From an uncultured Collinsella sp. (GTDB lineage: Bacteria; Actinomycetota; Coriobacteriia; Coriobacteriales; Coriobacteriaceae): 21,425 nt of DNA. The stretch covers positions 1-21,425 of the forward strand of contig CATXML010000002.1 of NCBI GenBank assembly GCA_958372035.1, in the 5' to 3' direction. Position 1 is the stretch's first letter. Each line of letters starts with the position of its first letter. The notes beneath the pieces are model-generated. The model ran no database searches. It saw only the letters and a list, made by a program, of their open reading frames with translations, and was not told where the DNA came from. Below are positions 14,158 through 21,425 of this stretch, in pieces. Position numbers and translations under genes: made by a program.

Positions 14158-15057
14158 ATGAGGGTGCCCGTGGATATCATGCGAGAGGAGTTTGGCGGCG
14201 AGCCCGTCGCGGCATTCTCGATGTCGCATCCGGCGGTGCCGGCACTCTACATGGTGCTGACGTTGGGGCTCACCATGTTCTCGATGCAACCGGTGCTGAT
14301 CGCGCTGTCGCTCGCGGGCGGGTTGGCGTATGGATTTGCGACGCGCGGGGCTGCCCGCACGTTGGGCGCGCTTCGCTGGCAGCTGCCGGTGATTTTGATC
14401 ATTGCACTGGTCAACCCGCTGTTTAGCGCATCGGGCTCGACCGAGCTGTTTCGCATCGGCGTGCGCGCGGTGTATCTGGAAAGCATGGTATATGGCATGT
14501 GCATGGGTGGGCTGTTTGTGGCGAGCGTGCTGTGGTTTGAGGCCGCGGCGTCGATGCTCGAATACGACAAGGTTCTTGCGCTTTTGGGCAACGCCGCGCC
14601 GGTGATCGCGCTCATGATCTCGATGTGCATGCGGCTTATCCCGCAGTTTTTGCGCCGCGGCCGCACGGTGCTGGCGGTGCAGGACGCGATCGATGTGCCG
14701 GGGCGCGCGCCGGCTGACCCCGTGCGCTCGCGCCTGCGGGCGTCGAGCGTGCTGATGGGCTGGGGCATGGAAGATTCGCTTGAGCGCGCGGATGCCATGC
14801 GCTCGCGCGGGTGGGGTGCTGCGCCGCGCCGTACGACGTATGCGCTGTATCGTCTGGGGCGCGGCGATGTTGCCGCGCTGGTTGGACTTGCAATGTTTGG
14901 TGCCGCCGCGGTGGCGGTGGCATGGACCGCGACAACGCAGTATTCGTTTTACCCGCAGCTCTCGGTGCCCGCGCCGTGGCTGGGCTATGTCGTGTACGCT
15001 GCCTGGATGGTGCTGCCCTGCGTGCTGCATGCGATCGATGAGAAGAGGTTCGGCTGA
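14158..15057 (+). CDS. ECF transporter transmembrane T component
   Basis: A 299-residue integral membrane scaffold (EcfT) linking the ATPase pair to a substrate-specific S subunit. Four or more hydrophobic segments occupy about 30-145 and 240-295. The cytoplasmic coupling region is recognisable: LRASSVLMGWGMEDSLERADAMRSRGWG, containing the family's conserved ERADAMRSRG/A-R-G helix signature. The start is uncertain: TTG 14146, ATG 14158 and GTG 14164 are all in frame, and GAGGGG (14152-14157) would best suit GTG 14164. Its stop overlaps the ATPase start by one base. Membrane topology is inferred from composition only. Confidence 0.88.
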   Translation: MRVPVDIMREEFGGEPVAAFSMSHPAVPALYMVLTLGLTMFSMQPVLIALSLAGGLAYGFATRGAARTLGALRWQLPVILIIALVNPLFSASGSTELFRIGVRAVYLESMVYGMCMGGLFVASVLWFEAAASMLEYDKVLALLGNAAPVIALMISMCMRLIPQFLRRGRTVLAVQDAIDVPGRAPADPVRSRLRASSVLMGWGMEDSLERADAMRSRGWGAAPRRTTYALYRLGRGDVAALVGLAMFGAAAVAVAWTATTQYSFYPQLSVPAPWLGYVVYAAWMVLPCVLHAIDEKRFG

Positions 15058-16700
15058 TGGCTCGGTTGGATAGTGGCCCGGTGTCGGGCGCGGCGTGCGA
15101 CCCGGATATGCCGGCGATTGAGGTGCGGAGCCTGAGCTTTACCTACCCCGGGGCTGATGCTGCGGTGCTCGAGGGGCTCGACTGGTCTGTCCCCCAAGGT
15201 GCATTTGCGCTGCTTGTTGGCGGTACCGGATCGGGTAAGTCGACGCTGCTGTCGTTGCTCAAGCCCGAGATCGCTCCGGCGGGCGAGTGCACTGGCGATG
15301 CGCGCGTGCTGGGCGAGAACGTTGCCGACATGGACGCGCGCGCGTCTGCGGAGCGCGTGGGCTACGTGTTCCAGGATCCCGAGAACCAGATTGTGTGCGA
15401 GACCGTGTGGCACGAGATGGCGTTTGGCCTAGAGAATCTGGGTGTGTCGCGCGACGAGATGCGCCGCCGTGTTGCCGAGACCAGCTATTTCTTCGGGCTG
15501 GAGGACTGGCTTCATCGCGATACCGATACGCTTTCGGGTGGCCGCAAGCAGCTGCTGTCGCTCGCTGCCGTCCTGGCGCTGCGCCCGTGCGTGCTGTTGC
15601 TCGATGAGCCCACGTCTCAGCTCGATCCCGTTGCCGAGAAGAATTTTCTGCACGCGCTGTTTCGCGTGAACCGTGAGCTGGGCTGCACGGTTGTTGTGGC
15701 TACGCATCAACCGCGGCCGATGCTCGAGTATGCGACGTGTGCGTACCGGATGGAGGGCGGTCGCGTGCGCGAGGTGGCGGATATGGCTTCTTTGGGACGC
15801 CGAGAATCGCTGTTTTCCGATGACATGTTGGGGTGGGGTGCCATCCGATGTGCAAAAAACGGAGTATTCAGCAGGCGTGAGGACAATTTGGGCTCTCTGG
15901 AGCCGCCCGGGGACGTAGCGAGCGCGAAAAAAAGTTCGGAATTGGACAAATCGTCCGAATTTGTGGCGAAAACGTCACTCGAGAACGGCTCGGAAGCCTT
16001 CCCGCGCACGGATGGAGGCAGAATACTCCAAAAAATGCACGGCGGGTCGGCTACCACCCTGTCGGAAGGCTGGTTTCGCTACGATCGCGTTGGCGGCTGG
16101 GTGCTGCGCGGGCTCGACGTGACGTTTTCGGCCGGTGCGGTGCATGCGATCGTGGGCGGCAACGGATGCGGCAAGTCGACGATGCTCTCGGTGCTGGCCA
16201 AGACCGCCAAGCTGCAGCGCGGCCGCATGGTGCGCGGAGCGGCTTCGGCGGCGCTGCAGCCTCAGAATCCCAAGGCCCTGCTGGTCGCCGAGACGGTTCG
16301 CGATGAGCTGATGGAATGGGCCTTGACCTGCGGATATGACGAGGCTGCAGCACAGGAGCAGACAGCGCGCCTGGGCCTGGCGGGCTTGGAGGCGCGTCAC
16401 CCGTACGATCTTTCGGGCGGTCAGCGTCAGCTGCTTGCGTTGGCAAAGCTGCTGTTGATTGGTCCGGAGCTGCTGCTGCTTGACGAGCCCACGAAGGGCT
16501 TGGACCTGGAGAGCCGCCGCATCATCGCCCGCGCCCTGCGTGACCATGCGAAGGCCGGTGGCACCGTCGTCATTGCCACGCACGACTTAGACTTTGCCGA
16601 GCAGGTGTCCGACGACGTCGCCATGATGTTTGACGGCGAGATTGCCTGCATGGAGCCCCCGGCCGACTTCTTTGCCGACAACGTGTTCTATAGGGCGTGA
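15057..16700 (+). CDS. Fused double ECF transporter ATPase (EcfA-EcfA')
   Basis: A 547-residue protein with two complete ABC ATPase domains in one chain. Domain 1 (about 20-255): Walker A GGTGSGKST (55-63), Q-loop YVFQDPENQIV, signature LSGGRKQ (159-165), Walker B LLLDEPTSQLD with D183 and E184, and H217. Domain 2 (about 334-547): Walker A GGNGCGKST (367-375), signature LSGGQRQ (452-458), Walker B LLLLDEPTKGLD with D476 and E477, and H509. The two would form the ATPase heterodimer that powers the ECF transporter. The interdomain linker (about 262-335) is polar, low in GC for this gene, and coded by an inverted-repeat-flanked segment (15850-16040). It overlaps ecfT by one base, and the S gene starts 5 nt after its stop. 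Confidence 0.92.
   Translation: MARLDSGPVSGAACDPDMPAIEVRSLSFTYPGADAAVLEGLDWSVPQGAFALLVGGTGSGKSTLLSLLKPEIAPAGECTGDARVLGENVADMDARASAERVGYVFQDPENQIVCETVWHEMAFGLENLGVSRDEMRRRVAETSYFFGLEDWLHRDTDTLSGGRKQLLSLAAVLALRPCVLLLDEPTSQLDPVAEKNFLHALFRVNRELGCTVVVATHQPRPMLEYATCAYRMEGGRVREVADMASLGRRESLFSDDMLGWGAIRCAKNGVFSRREDNLGSLEPPGDVASAKKSSELDKSSEFVAKTSLENGSEAFPRTDGGRILQKMHGGSATTLSEGWFRYDRVGGWVLRGLDVTFSAGAVHAIVGGNGCGKSTMLSVLAKTAKLQRGRMVRGAASAALQPQNPKALLVAETVRDELMEWALTCGYDEAAAQEQTARLGLAGLEARHPYDLSGGQRQLLALAKLLLIGPELLLLDEPTKGLDLESRRIIARALRDHAKAGGTVVIATHDLDFAEQVSDDVAMMFDGEIACMEPPADFFADNVFYRA
15850..16040. repeat. Inverted-repeat pair inside ecfA, coding for the interdomain linker
   Basis: GTGCAAAAAACGGAGTATTC (15850-15869) and, reversed, GTGCATTTTTTGGAGTATTC (complement of 16021-16040) share GTGCA and GGAGTATTC but have A-run versus T-run between. 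The 151-bp interior is A-rich in places, contains CGGGGACG and a TTCGGA/TCCGAA dyad, and stays open in the ecfA frame. This looks like a palindromic element inserted in frame and now translated. Confidence 0.6.
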
Positions 16701-16704
16701 TGGG

Positions 16705-17418
16705 ATGACGGACTGTCGTTTCTCGCGCTTGCTTGCAAAACTGGAGATCCCGCTGCTGCTGGCGGTGCCAGCCGTGATGGCTGCGGCGTTGCTGGCGGGC
16801 GTTGAGCAGGCAGCGTTGGCCATGCTTGTCGTGGTGGCGCTGGTGCTTGCGCTGTTCTTTGCGGGTTACGAGGTGTCGCGCCCGGGCCTGCGCCAGATTA
16901 TGCCCACGCTGGTGTTGGCGGCGTTGGCCGCGGCGGGGCGCATCTTGTTTGGCCCCATTCCCGACTTTAAACCGGTGAGCGCCATCGCCATTATCGCGGG
17001 GGCGACGCTTGGTCGCCGCAATGGTTTTATGGTTGGCGCGCTGGCGGCGCTGACCAGCAATTTCTTTTTTGGACAGGGCATGTGGACGCCGTGGCAGATG
17101 TATGCCTGGGGTCTGGTTGGCTATGTTGGCGGCGCGCTGGCGCATGCGGGCGCGTTCGACCGCGCGGATGGAACCGTGCGCATGCCGGCGCTGATGGCGT
17201 ACGGCTTTGCCTCGGGCTTGCTCTACGGCGTTGTGATCAACGCGTATGACATCATCGGTTTTGTTCAACCGCTCACGTGGGCGGGCGCCATAGCGCGTCT
17301 TGCTACGGCGGTGCCGTTCGACATCACGCATGGCCTCGCGACCTGCGTGTTCTTGGCCGCTCTGTACAAGCCCTGGTGTCGCCGCATCAACCGCGTCGTC
17401 GTGAAATACGGGCTGTAG
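16705..17418 (+). CDS. ECF transporter S component
   Basis: A 237-residue, very hydrophobic membrane protein with about six segments, expected to bind the vitamin substrate and dock on the T-A-A' module. Its C-terminal half has FKPVSAIAIIAGATLGRRNG, GALAALTSNFFFGQGMWTPW and AWGLVGYVGGAL, which resemble S components of the cobalamin-type (CbrT-like) group. This substrate is a guess; no cobalamin gene or riboswitch is adjacent. The ATG at 16705 lies 5 nt after the ATPase stop with a weak AGGG site; the longer frame from 16630 overlaps ecfA. The T, fused A, S order makes this a dedicated ECF transporter, though the module could serve other S subunits too. Confidence 0.82.
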   Translation: MTDCRFSRLLAKLEIPLLLAVPAVMAAALLAGVEQAALAMLVVVALVLALFFAGYEVSRPGLRQIMPTLVLAALAAAGRILFGPIPDFKPVSAIAIIAGATLGRRNGFMVGALAALTSNFFFGQGMWTPWQMYAWGLVGYVGGALAHAGAFDRADGTVRMPALMAYGFASGLLYGVVINAYDIIGFVQPLTWAGAIARLATAVPFDITHGLATCVFLAALYKPWCRRINRVVVKYGL

Positions 17419-17457
17419 GGCTGGTTGCGCCGGGGCGGGAATCAATGCTGCCGAAGT

Positions 17458-17625
17458 GCCATTTCAAAACTATGCCGGTTTACGGGGCTAGATTGGCACA
17501 GGCAGACCATACCGGCTTTTTTCGAAATAGAGCAAGCCGTTTACCTGCGGTTTTATTATTTCGGAATTGCGTATGGTTGGGGGTTTGCGATTTAGCCCCG
17601 TAAACCGGCGTAGTTTTGAAATGGC
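17458..17625. repeat. 168-bp MITE-like palindrome (left member of a pair)
   Basis: Arms of 36 bp, 17458-17493 and 17590-17625, differ at two positions and share GGTTTACGGGGCTA. Inner complementary blocks ACCATAC/GTATGGT (17506-17512, 17571-17577) and CGAAATA/TATTTCG (17523-17529, 17557-17563) extend the palindrome. The core CCTGCGGTTTT is at 17544-17554, and TGGTTG follows after 19 nt. No protein-coding frame is credible. Confidence 0.85.
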
Positions 17626-17659
17626 CGGTTGATATGACGGGCATCATAGCCCTCAGAGG

Positions 17660-17712
17660 GTCAATTGATCCGTTTTCTTCCGTCCCCAGACGTCCCCAGG
17701 GAATCAGTTGAC
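17660..17712. repeat. Small inverted repeat with two GTCCCC cores
   Basis: GTCAATTGAT (17660-17669) and ATCAGTTGAC (17703-17712) form a 10-bp inverted repeat with one mismatch. The interior holds CGTCCCCAGACGTCCCCAGG, the GGGGACG core in duplicate. It sits exactly between the two larger palindromes. Confidence 0.6.
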
Positions 17713-17718
17713 GGCGCT

Positions 17719-17880
17719 CGCCACGAAACTGGCCCATCTACTACGTTTAGCCCGACACTCCCAAGCACAACCGCGTTTTATGAAAAACCGCAGGCTTTCT
17801 ACCTGCGGTTTTCTTTTTGCGTTGTTCGCTGTGGTTGAGGATGGCGGCCTAAACGTAGTAGATGGGCAGGTTTCGTGGCG
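17719..17880. repeat. 162-bp MITE-like palindrome (right member of a pair)
   Basis: Arms 17719-17754 and 17845-17880 are complementary at 33 of 36 positions and share CGCCACGAAAC and CCCATCTACTACGTTTAG. The centre holds a terminator-like hairpin. CCTGCGGTTTT (17802-17812) and TGGTTG (17832-17837) are 19 nt apart, as in the left member, though the arms are unrelated. It ends 71 nt from the exonuclease stop codon. Confidence 0.85.
17784..17817. terminator. Bidirectional terminator in the palindrome core
   Basis: AAAACCGCAGG (17784-17794) pairs perfectly with 17802-17812 around a 7-nt loop. TTTTCTTTTT follows on the plus strand and TTTTTCAT on the minus strand, so it can end both the ecf operon and the converging exonuclease transcript. 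Confidence 0.75.
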
Positions 17881-17951
17881 GGCGGGTTGCGCGAACACGC
17901 TCGCAAGACGAAAACGACCCGCCTTTCTCCGCCTTTGGGAGATCAGTTGGG

Positions 17952-18770
17952 CTAGAGCTCCAGGGCGAGGGTGACGGGGCAGTGGTCGCTGCCGAAGATG
18001 TCGCCGCGGATGCCGGTGTCGCGTACGTTGCCGGCGATTGCGTCGCTTACCAGGAAGTAGTCGATGCGCCAGCCGGCGTTGTTCTTGCGGGCATTAAAGC
18101 GGTAGCTCCACCAGCTGTAGACGCCCTCGACGTTCGGATTTGCCGCGCGCCAGGTATCGGTAAAGCCGGCGTCGAGCAGCTCGGTGAACTTGCCGCGCTC
18201 CTCGTCCGAAAAGCCTGCGTTGCCGCGGTTGGACTTGGGGTTCTTAAGGTCGATCTCCTCGTGTGCCACGTTAAAGTCGCCGCAGGTTACCACGGGTTTG
18301 CCGGTCTCGCGCTCGAGCGCGTTCAAAAAGCCGCGGTAGGCATCGTCCCAGGCCATGCGCACGTCGATGCGGGCGAGTTCGTTTTGCGCGTTGGGCGTGT
18401 AGACATCCACAAACCAAAACTTGTCGAACTCGAGCGCGCAGACGCGGCCCTCGGTTGCGGCTTGGGCGACGAGCTCGCCCGCCTCGCCCTCGCCGGCGTA
18501 GGGCAGCAGTGCATCGGCGTGCAGCACGCGCAGCGGTTCCTGGCGGCTAAAGACCGCGGTGCCCGAGTAGCCCTTGCGCTCGGCGTAGCTCCAGGTTTGG
18601 TGATAGCCGGCCAGGTCGATATCGACCTGGCCCTCCTGCAGCTTTGTCTCCTGCAGTGCCAAGATATCAACGTCAAGTTCTTGCGCAATCTGGATAAAGC
18701 TCGGGCCTTTTTTGAGCACGGCGCGCAGGCCGTTGACGTTCCACGAGGCGAAAGTGTAAGTCTGGGGCAT
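17952..18770 (-). CDS. xth: Exodeoxyribonuclease III / AP endonuclease
   Basis: A 272-residue DNA repair nuclease of the ExoIII family, which cuts at abasic sites and degrades 3' ends. Motifs: FASWNVNGLRAVLKK (7-21), ILALQETKLQEGQV with the metal-binding Glu, SGTAVFSR, FVDVYTPNAQNE, VVTCGDFNVAHEEIDLKNPK split around the catalytic Asp and Asn, WWSYR, and the C-terminal IDYFLVSD and GSDHCPVTL with the catalytic His. It is full length. The start has AAAGGA upstream on the minus strand. It is divergent from the Sir2 gene and converges with the ecf operon. Confidence 0.95.
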   Translation of the reverse strand: MPQTYTFASWNVNGLRAVLKKGPSFIQIAQELDVDILALQETKLQEGQVDIDLAGYHQTWSYAERKGYSGTAVFSRQEPLRVLHADALLPYAGEGEAGELVAQAATEGRVCALEFDKFWFVDVYTPNAQNELARIDVRMAWDDAYRGFLNALERETGKPVVTCGDFNVAHEEIDLKNPKSNRGNAGFSDEERGKFTELLDAGFTDTWRAANPNVEGVYSWWSYRFNARKNNAGWRIDYFLVSDAIAGNVRDTGIRGDIFGSDHCPVTLALEL

Positions 18771-18883
18771 GGTGTCCTTTCGACGGGGTTGGCAGGCTTA
18801 AGATTAACGCAACTAGAGCGGGGCGGAGTCCGCGAGTGATAGTGCGAACGCCGCCGTCCCGGAGACACGGACGGAGGACATAT

Positions 18884-19636
18884 ATGACGCAGGCAATATC
18901 GGATCCCAAACAGGCCTCTGCCGCGCTGGCGGAGCTGTTCGAAACCCATAGTCACGTGGTCTTCTTTGGCGGTGCGGGCGTCTCCACGGCAAGCGGCATT
19001 CCCGATTTCCGCAGCGTGGACGGTCTGTATCACCAGCGGTTTTCCTATCCGCCCGAGACTATGCTCTCGCATAGCTTTTACGAGACGCATCCGGCCGAGT
19101 TCTTCGACTTTTACCGCACCAAGATGATCGCGCTTAACGCTAAGCCCAACCGCTGCCACACCAAGCTGGCCGAGCTGGAGCGTGCCGGCAAGCTCGACGC
19201 CGTGGTGACGCAAAACATCGACGGCTTGCATCAGATGGCGGGCTCGCAGCGTGTGTTTGAGCTGCACGGATCGGTCCATCGCAACATTTGCCAGTTGTGC
19301 GGCGCGGTTTACAGCGCCGAATGGATTTGCGCGCGCGAGCACGAGGATGCCGCGGGCATGCCCGTGTGCCCTACGTGCGGCGGTCGCATCAAGCCCGATG
19401 TGGTGCTCTACGAAGAGCCGCTCGACGAGCACGTGTTGACCGGTGCCGTTGCTGCCATCGCCGCGGCCGATGCCCTCATTGTGGGCGGAACCTCGCTCGT
19501 GGTGTATCCGGCGGCAGGCCTTACGCGATACTTTACCGGCGATACGCTGGCCATATGCAACCTTGCTCCCACCGATCAGGATGCAAATGCCGACCTGCTG
19601 ATTTCTTGCGACATCGCGGCCGCGTTTGCGTTCTAG
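18884..19636 (+). CDS. Sir2-family NAD-dependent protein deacylase (CobB-like)
   Basis: A 250-residue sirtuin that removes acetyl or other acyl groups from lysines using NAD. All marks are present: GGAGVSTASGIPDFRS (29-44), TQNIDGLH (109-116), catalytic H128 in ELHGS, a zinc ribbon with C136, C139, C162, C165, and VGGTSLVVYPAAGL near the end. The variable acyl-binding loop YHQRFSYPPETMLSHSFY does not show the Tyr/Arg pair of desuccinylases in an obvious place, so deacetylase is the default. The ATG at 18884 follows GGAGGA (18873-18878 region); the longer frame from 18836 lacks a site. It appears monocistronic. Confidence 0.92.
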   Translation: MTQAISDPKQASAALAELFETHSHVVFFGGAGVSTASGIPDFRSVDGLYHQRFSYPPETMLSHSFYETHPAEFFDFYRTKMIALNAKPNRCHTKLAELERAGKLDAVVTQNIDGLHQMAGSQRVFELHGSVHRNICQLCGAVYSAEWICAREHEDAAGMPVCPTCGGRIKPDVVLYEEPLDEHVLTGAVAAIAAADALIVGGTSLVVYPAAGLTRYFTGDTLAICNLAPTDQDANADLLISCDIAAAFAF

Positions 19637-19656
19637 CCCGCGCGCGCGGATACAAT
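19626..19656 (+). promoter_or_regulatory. Putative promoter of the folate gene
   Basis: TACAAT (19651-19656) is a good -10; TTGCGT (19626-19631) is a weak -35 at a long 19-bp spacing, inside the end of the Sir2 gene. The leader would be about 70 nt. Confidence 0.5.
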
Positions 19657-19681
19657 AGAAAGACTGATTGCAAAGCGACCC

Positions 19682-19709
19682 CGCCGCCAGCTCCCCAAGC
19701 TCGGCGGCG
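19682..19709 (+). other. Leader hairpin before folP
   Basis: CGCCGCCAGCT (19682-19692) pairs with 19698-19709 with one bulged C, loop CCCCA. A short TTTT and the ribosome site GGAGG follow within 16 nt. It may act as an attenuator or simply end Sir2 transcripts. Confidence 0.55.
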
Positions 19710-19731
19710 TGGGCATTTTAGGAGGATGTTC

Positions 19732-21425
19732 ATGGCGAACGACAGCAAGACATGGCGGTGCGGAAAGTACGAGCTCAGCTTTGACCGTCCGCGCATCATG
19801 GGCGTCCTCAACGTGACGCCCGATTCGTTTAGCGACGGCGGGGAGCACTTCGACCCGGATGCCGCCATCGAGTACGGCCTGGCGATGCTTGACGCCGGCG
19901 CCGACATCATCGACGTGGGCGGTGAGTCCACGCGCCCTGGCTTTACCCCGGTTAATCCCGACGAGGAGGCTCGCCGCGTGCTGCCCGTGGTGCGCGCGCT
20001 GGCCAAAGAGGGCGCCATCGTCTCGATCGATACGCGTCATGTGGCGGTTGCCAAGGCGGCCGTGCGCTGCGGCGCCTCGATCGTCAACGACGTGACCGGC
20101 TTCACCGACCCCAAGATGGTCGAGTTCGTTAAGACGAGCACCTGCGGCGTCATCGTGATGCACGCCGGCGAGGTCGCCACACCAGCACGCACGCACGCGA
20201 CGGTGCAGCTCGATACCTCAGCTGCGGCGTTTGTTGCCGAGAAGGCACGCGAAGCGGCTGCCGAGGCCGCGCGCGAGGCCGAGAAGCCGGCCCGTCGCCG
20301 TCGCGGCAAGTTGCTGGGCGAGTCCAAGGTTGAGGCCAAGCTTCCGGGCGGTGTGGTACAGCCCTCGCTGCCGTTTGGCGAACCGGAGCCCGCGCCCGAG
20401 CCTGTTGACGAGCCAGAGACGCCGACTGCCGAGCAGGCTGCCCCTGCCGCCGCTGCGCCCGAGACCGTGCCCGCCGCTACCGAAGCCGCACCAGAGCCCA
20501 GCGACCACCTGGCCGCCATGATGCGCCGCAGTGCCCGCCGTGAGGAAGCCTACGTGCCCACCTCGCAGCTCCGCCGCTTTACCCTGCCCGATTCTGCGCC
20601 CATCATGCGCCGCGTCATGGGCTTTCTGTCCGACCAGGCCCGCACGCTCATCCATGCCGGCGTGTCGCGCGACCGTATCTGCATCGATCCCGGCCCGGGC
20701 TTTGGCAAGACGGCCAACGAGGATGTCGTCATCCAGCGCGAGACCGCCAAGATGGCGTCGCTGGGCTATCCGCTCATGTGCGCCGTGTCGCGCAAACGTT
20801 TTGTGGGAGCCGTTTCGGGCGTGACCGAAGCCGCCGCGCGCGATGCCGCCACGTTTGGCGTGTGCCTGGGCGCCATCCAGGCCGGCGCCAACATCGTGCG
20901 TGTGCATGACGTTGCGGGCTTTGCGCAGTTCCTGAACGGTTACTGGGCCGTTGCCAAGCCGCAGCCGCGCCGCGCGTTTGTGGCCGTGGGCTCCAACCTG
21001 GGGCATCGCTGCGACAACATCCGTGCTGCGCGCGACATGATTGCCGAGATCCCGCTTACCTGCGTGTCCAACTGCTCGCGCATCTACGAGAGCGAGCCGG
21101 CCTACGAGACGCGCCAGGACGCGTTTGCCAACGCCGTCATCGAGATCAAGACCGAGCTGGCTCCGCTGGTGCTGCTTGACGAGCTCATGAAGATCGAGGC
21201 CGAGCTGGGCCGCGACCGTTCCAAGAAGGCCAAGGTCAACGGCCCGCGCACTATCGATCTGGACCTGCTGTGGATGGACGGCGAGACCCACGGCGGCAAA
21301 AAGCTGCGCCTGCCGCATCCGCTCATTGGCGAGCGCGACTTTGTGCTGGTGCCGCTCGAGGACCTGATGCACGACCCGGCGCGGTTCTTCCGCTACAACG
21401 GCGTCGAGGTCAAGGAGCCCGAGGA
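19732..21425 (+). CDS. folP: Dihydropteroate synthase-HPPK fusion (FolP-FolK), 3' end outside the window
   Basis: At least 564 residues, open to the window edge. The FolP part makes dihydropteroate from the pterin pyrophosphate and p-aminobenzoate: NVTPDSFSDGG (27-37), DVGGESTRPG (61-70), SIDTR (98-102), NDVTG (119-123), DPGPGFGKT (319-327), SRKRFVG (353-359), RVHDV (390-394). Between VMHAG (142-146) and the helix before DPGPGFGKT lies an insertion of roughly 125 residues (about 150-285), rich in Ala, Glu and Pro with an RRRRGK patch, likely disordered. FolK (HPPK) begins near 413: AFVAVGSNLG (415-424), YESEPAYET, then GPRTIDLDLL (504-513) with D509 and D511 as metal ligands. Two folate steps are thus joined, in FolP-FolK order. 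The ATG at 19732 follows GGAGG at 6 nt. Confidence 0.92.
   Translation, partial: MANDSKTWRCGKYELSFDRPRIMGVLNVTPDSFSDGGEHFDPDAAIEYGLAMLDAGADIIDVGGESTRPGFTPVNPDEEARRVLPVVRALAKEGAIVSIDTRHVAVAKAAVRCGASIVNDVTGFTDPKMVEFVKTSTCGVIVMHAGEVATPARTHATVQLDTSAAAFVAEKAREAAAEAAREAEKPARRRRGKLLGESKVEAKLPGGVVQPSLPFGEPEPAPEPVDEPETPTAEQAAPAAAAPETVPAATEAAPEPSDHLAAMMRRSARREEAYVPTSQLRRFTLPDSAPIMRRVMGFLSDQARTLIHAGVSRDRICIDPGPGFGKTANEDVVIQRETAKMASLGYPLMCAVSRKRFVGAVSGVTEAAARDAATFGVCLGAIQAGANIVRVHDVAGFAQFLNGYWAVAKPQPRRAFVAVGSNLGHRCDNIRAARDMIAEIPLTCVSNCSRIYESEPAYETRQDAFANAVIEIKTELAPLVLLDELMKIEAELGRDRSKKAKVNGPRTIDLDLLWMDGETHGGKKLRLPHPLIGERDFVLVPLEDLMHDPARFFRYNGVEVKEPE

Noticed and set aside
20218..21372. A 384-codon minus-strand frame opposite folP-folK
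   Set aside because: Low-complexity shadow of GC-rich coding DNA; the plus strand carries clear FolP and FolK motifs throughout.

Overview
The window looks like chromosomal DNA of a high-GC gut actinobacterium of the class Coriobacteriia, most likely Collinsella or a close relative. This is inferred from protein style, gene content (an NfnAB-type oxidoreductase, a fused ECF ATPase, a Tat-type amino-acid-binding lipoprotein) and intergenic hairpins with a GGGGAC core. No rRNA, tRNA, phage or transposase gene was seen, so the genus is an inference.

Layout: 19-909 carries a terminator, a promoter and a RelB/DinJ-like antitoxin with a PIN-domain toxin. 975-3298 carries an orphan PTS EIIA, a membrane-anchored parvulin-type foldase and a GatB/YqeY-domain protein. 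3618-6647 is a complete polar amino-acid ABC importer (ATPase, Tat-type lipoprotein, two permeases). 6815-7438 is a cytidylate-kinase-like protein. On the minus strand follow nfnA-nfnB (10138 down to 7899) and glmU-prs-pth (13972 down to 10513). 14158-17418 is an ECF vitamin transporter operon (T, fused A-A', S). Minus-strand exodeoxyribonuclease III (17952-18770) faces away from a plus-strand Sir2 deacylase (18884-19636). The last gene (19732 to the window end, incomplete) is a FolP-FolK fusion for folate synthesis with a large insertion inside its FolP half.

The genes are mostly housekeeping. The unusual content is between and inside them: at least nine palindromic, REP- or MITE-like elements of about 40-190 bp. 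The most striking is at 7543-7757, where a 15-nt motif built on ATCTGTAACA occurs six times in alternating orientation at a spacing of 39-41 bp, framed by two inverted copies of another hairpin. Two adjacent elements (17458-17625 and 17719-17880) have long terminal inverted repeats of different sequence but share core motifs at identical spacing. One inverted-repeat pair (15850-16040) lies inside the ecfA reading frame, exactly in the linker between the two ATPase domains.

Functionally the window links cell-wall precursor synthesis (GlmU), PRPP supply (Prs), ribosome rescue (Pth), redox balance (NfnAB), folate synthesis (FolP-FolK) and two importers. No dedicated defence system beyond the toxin-antitoxin pair was found.
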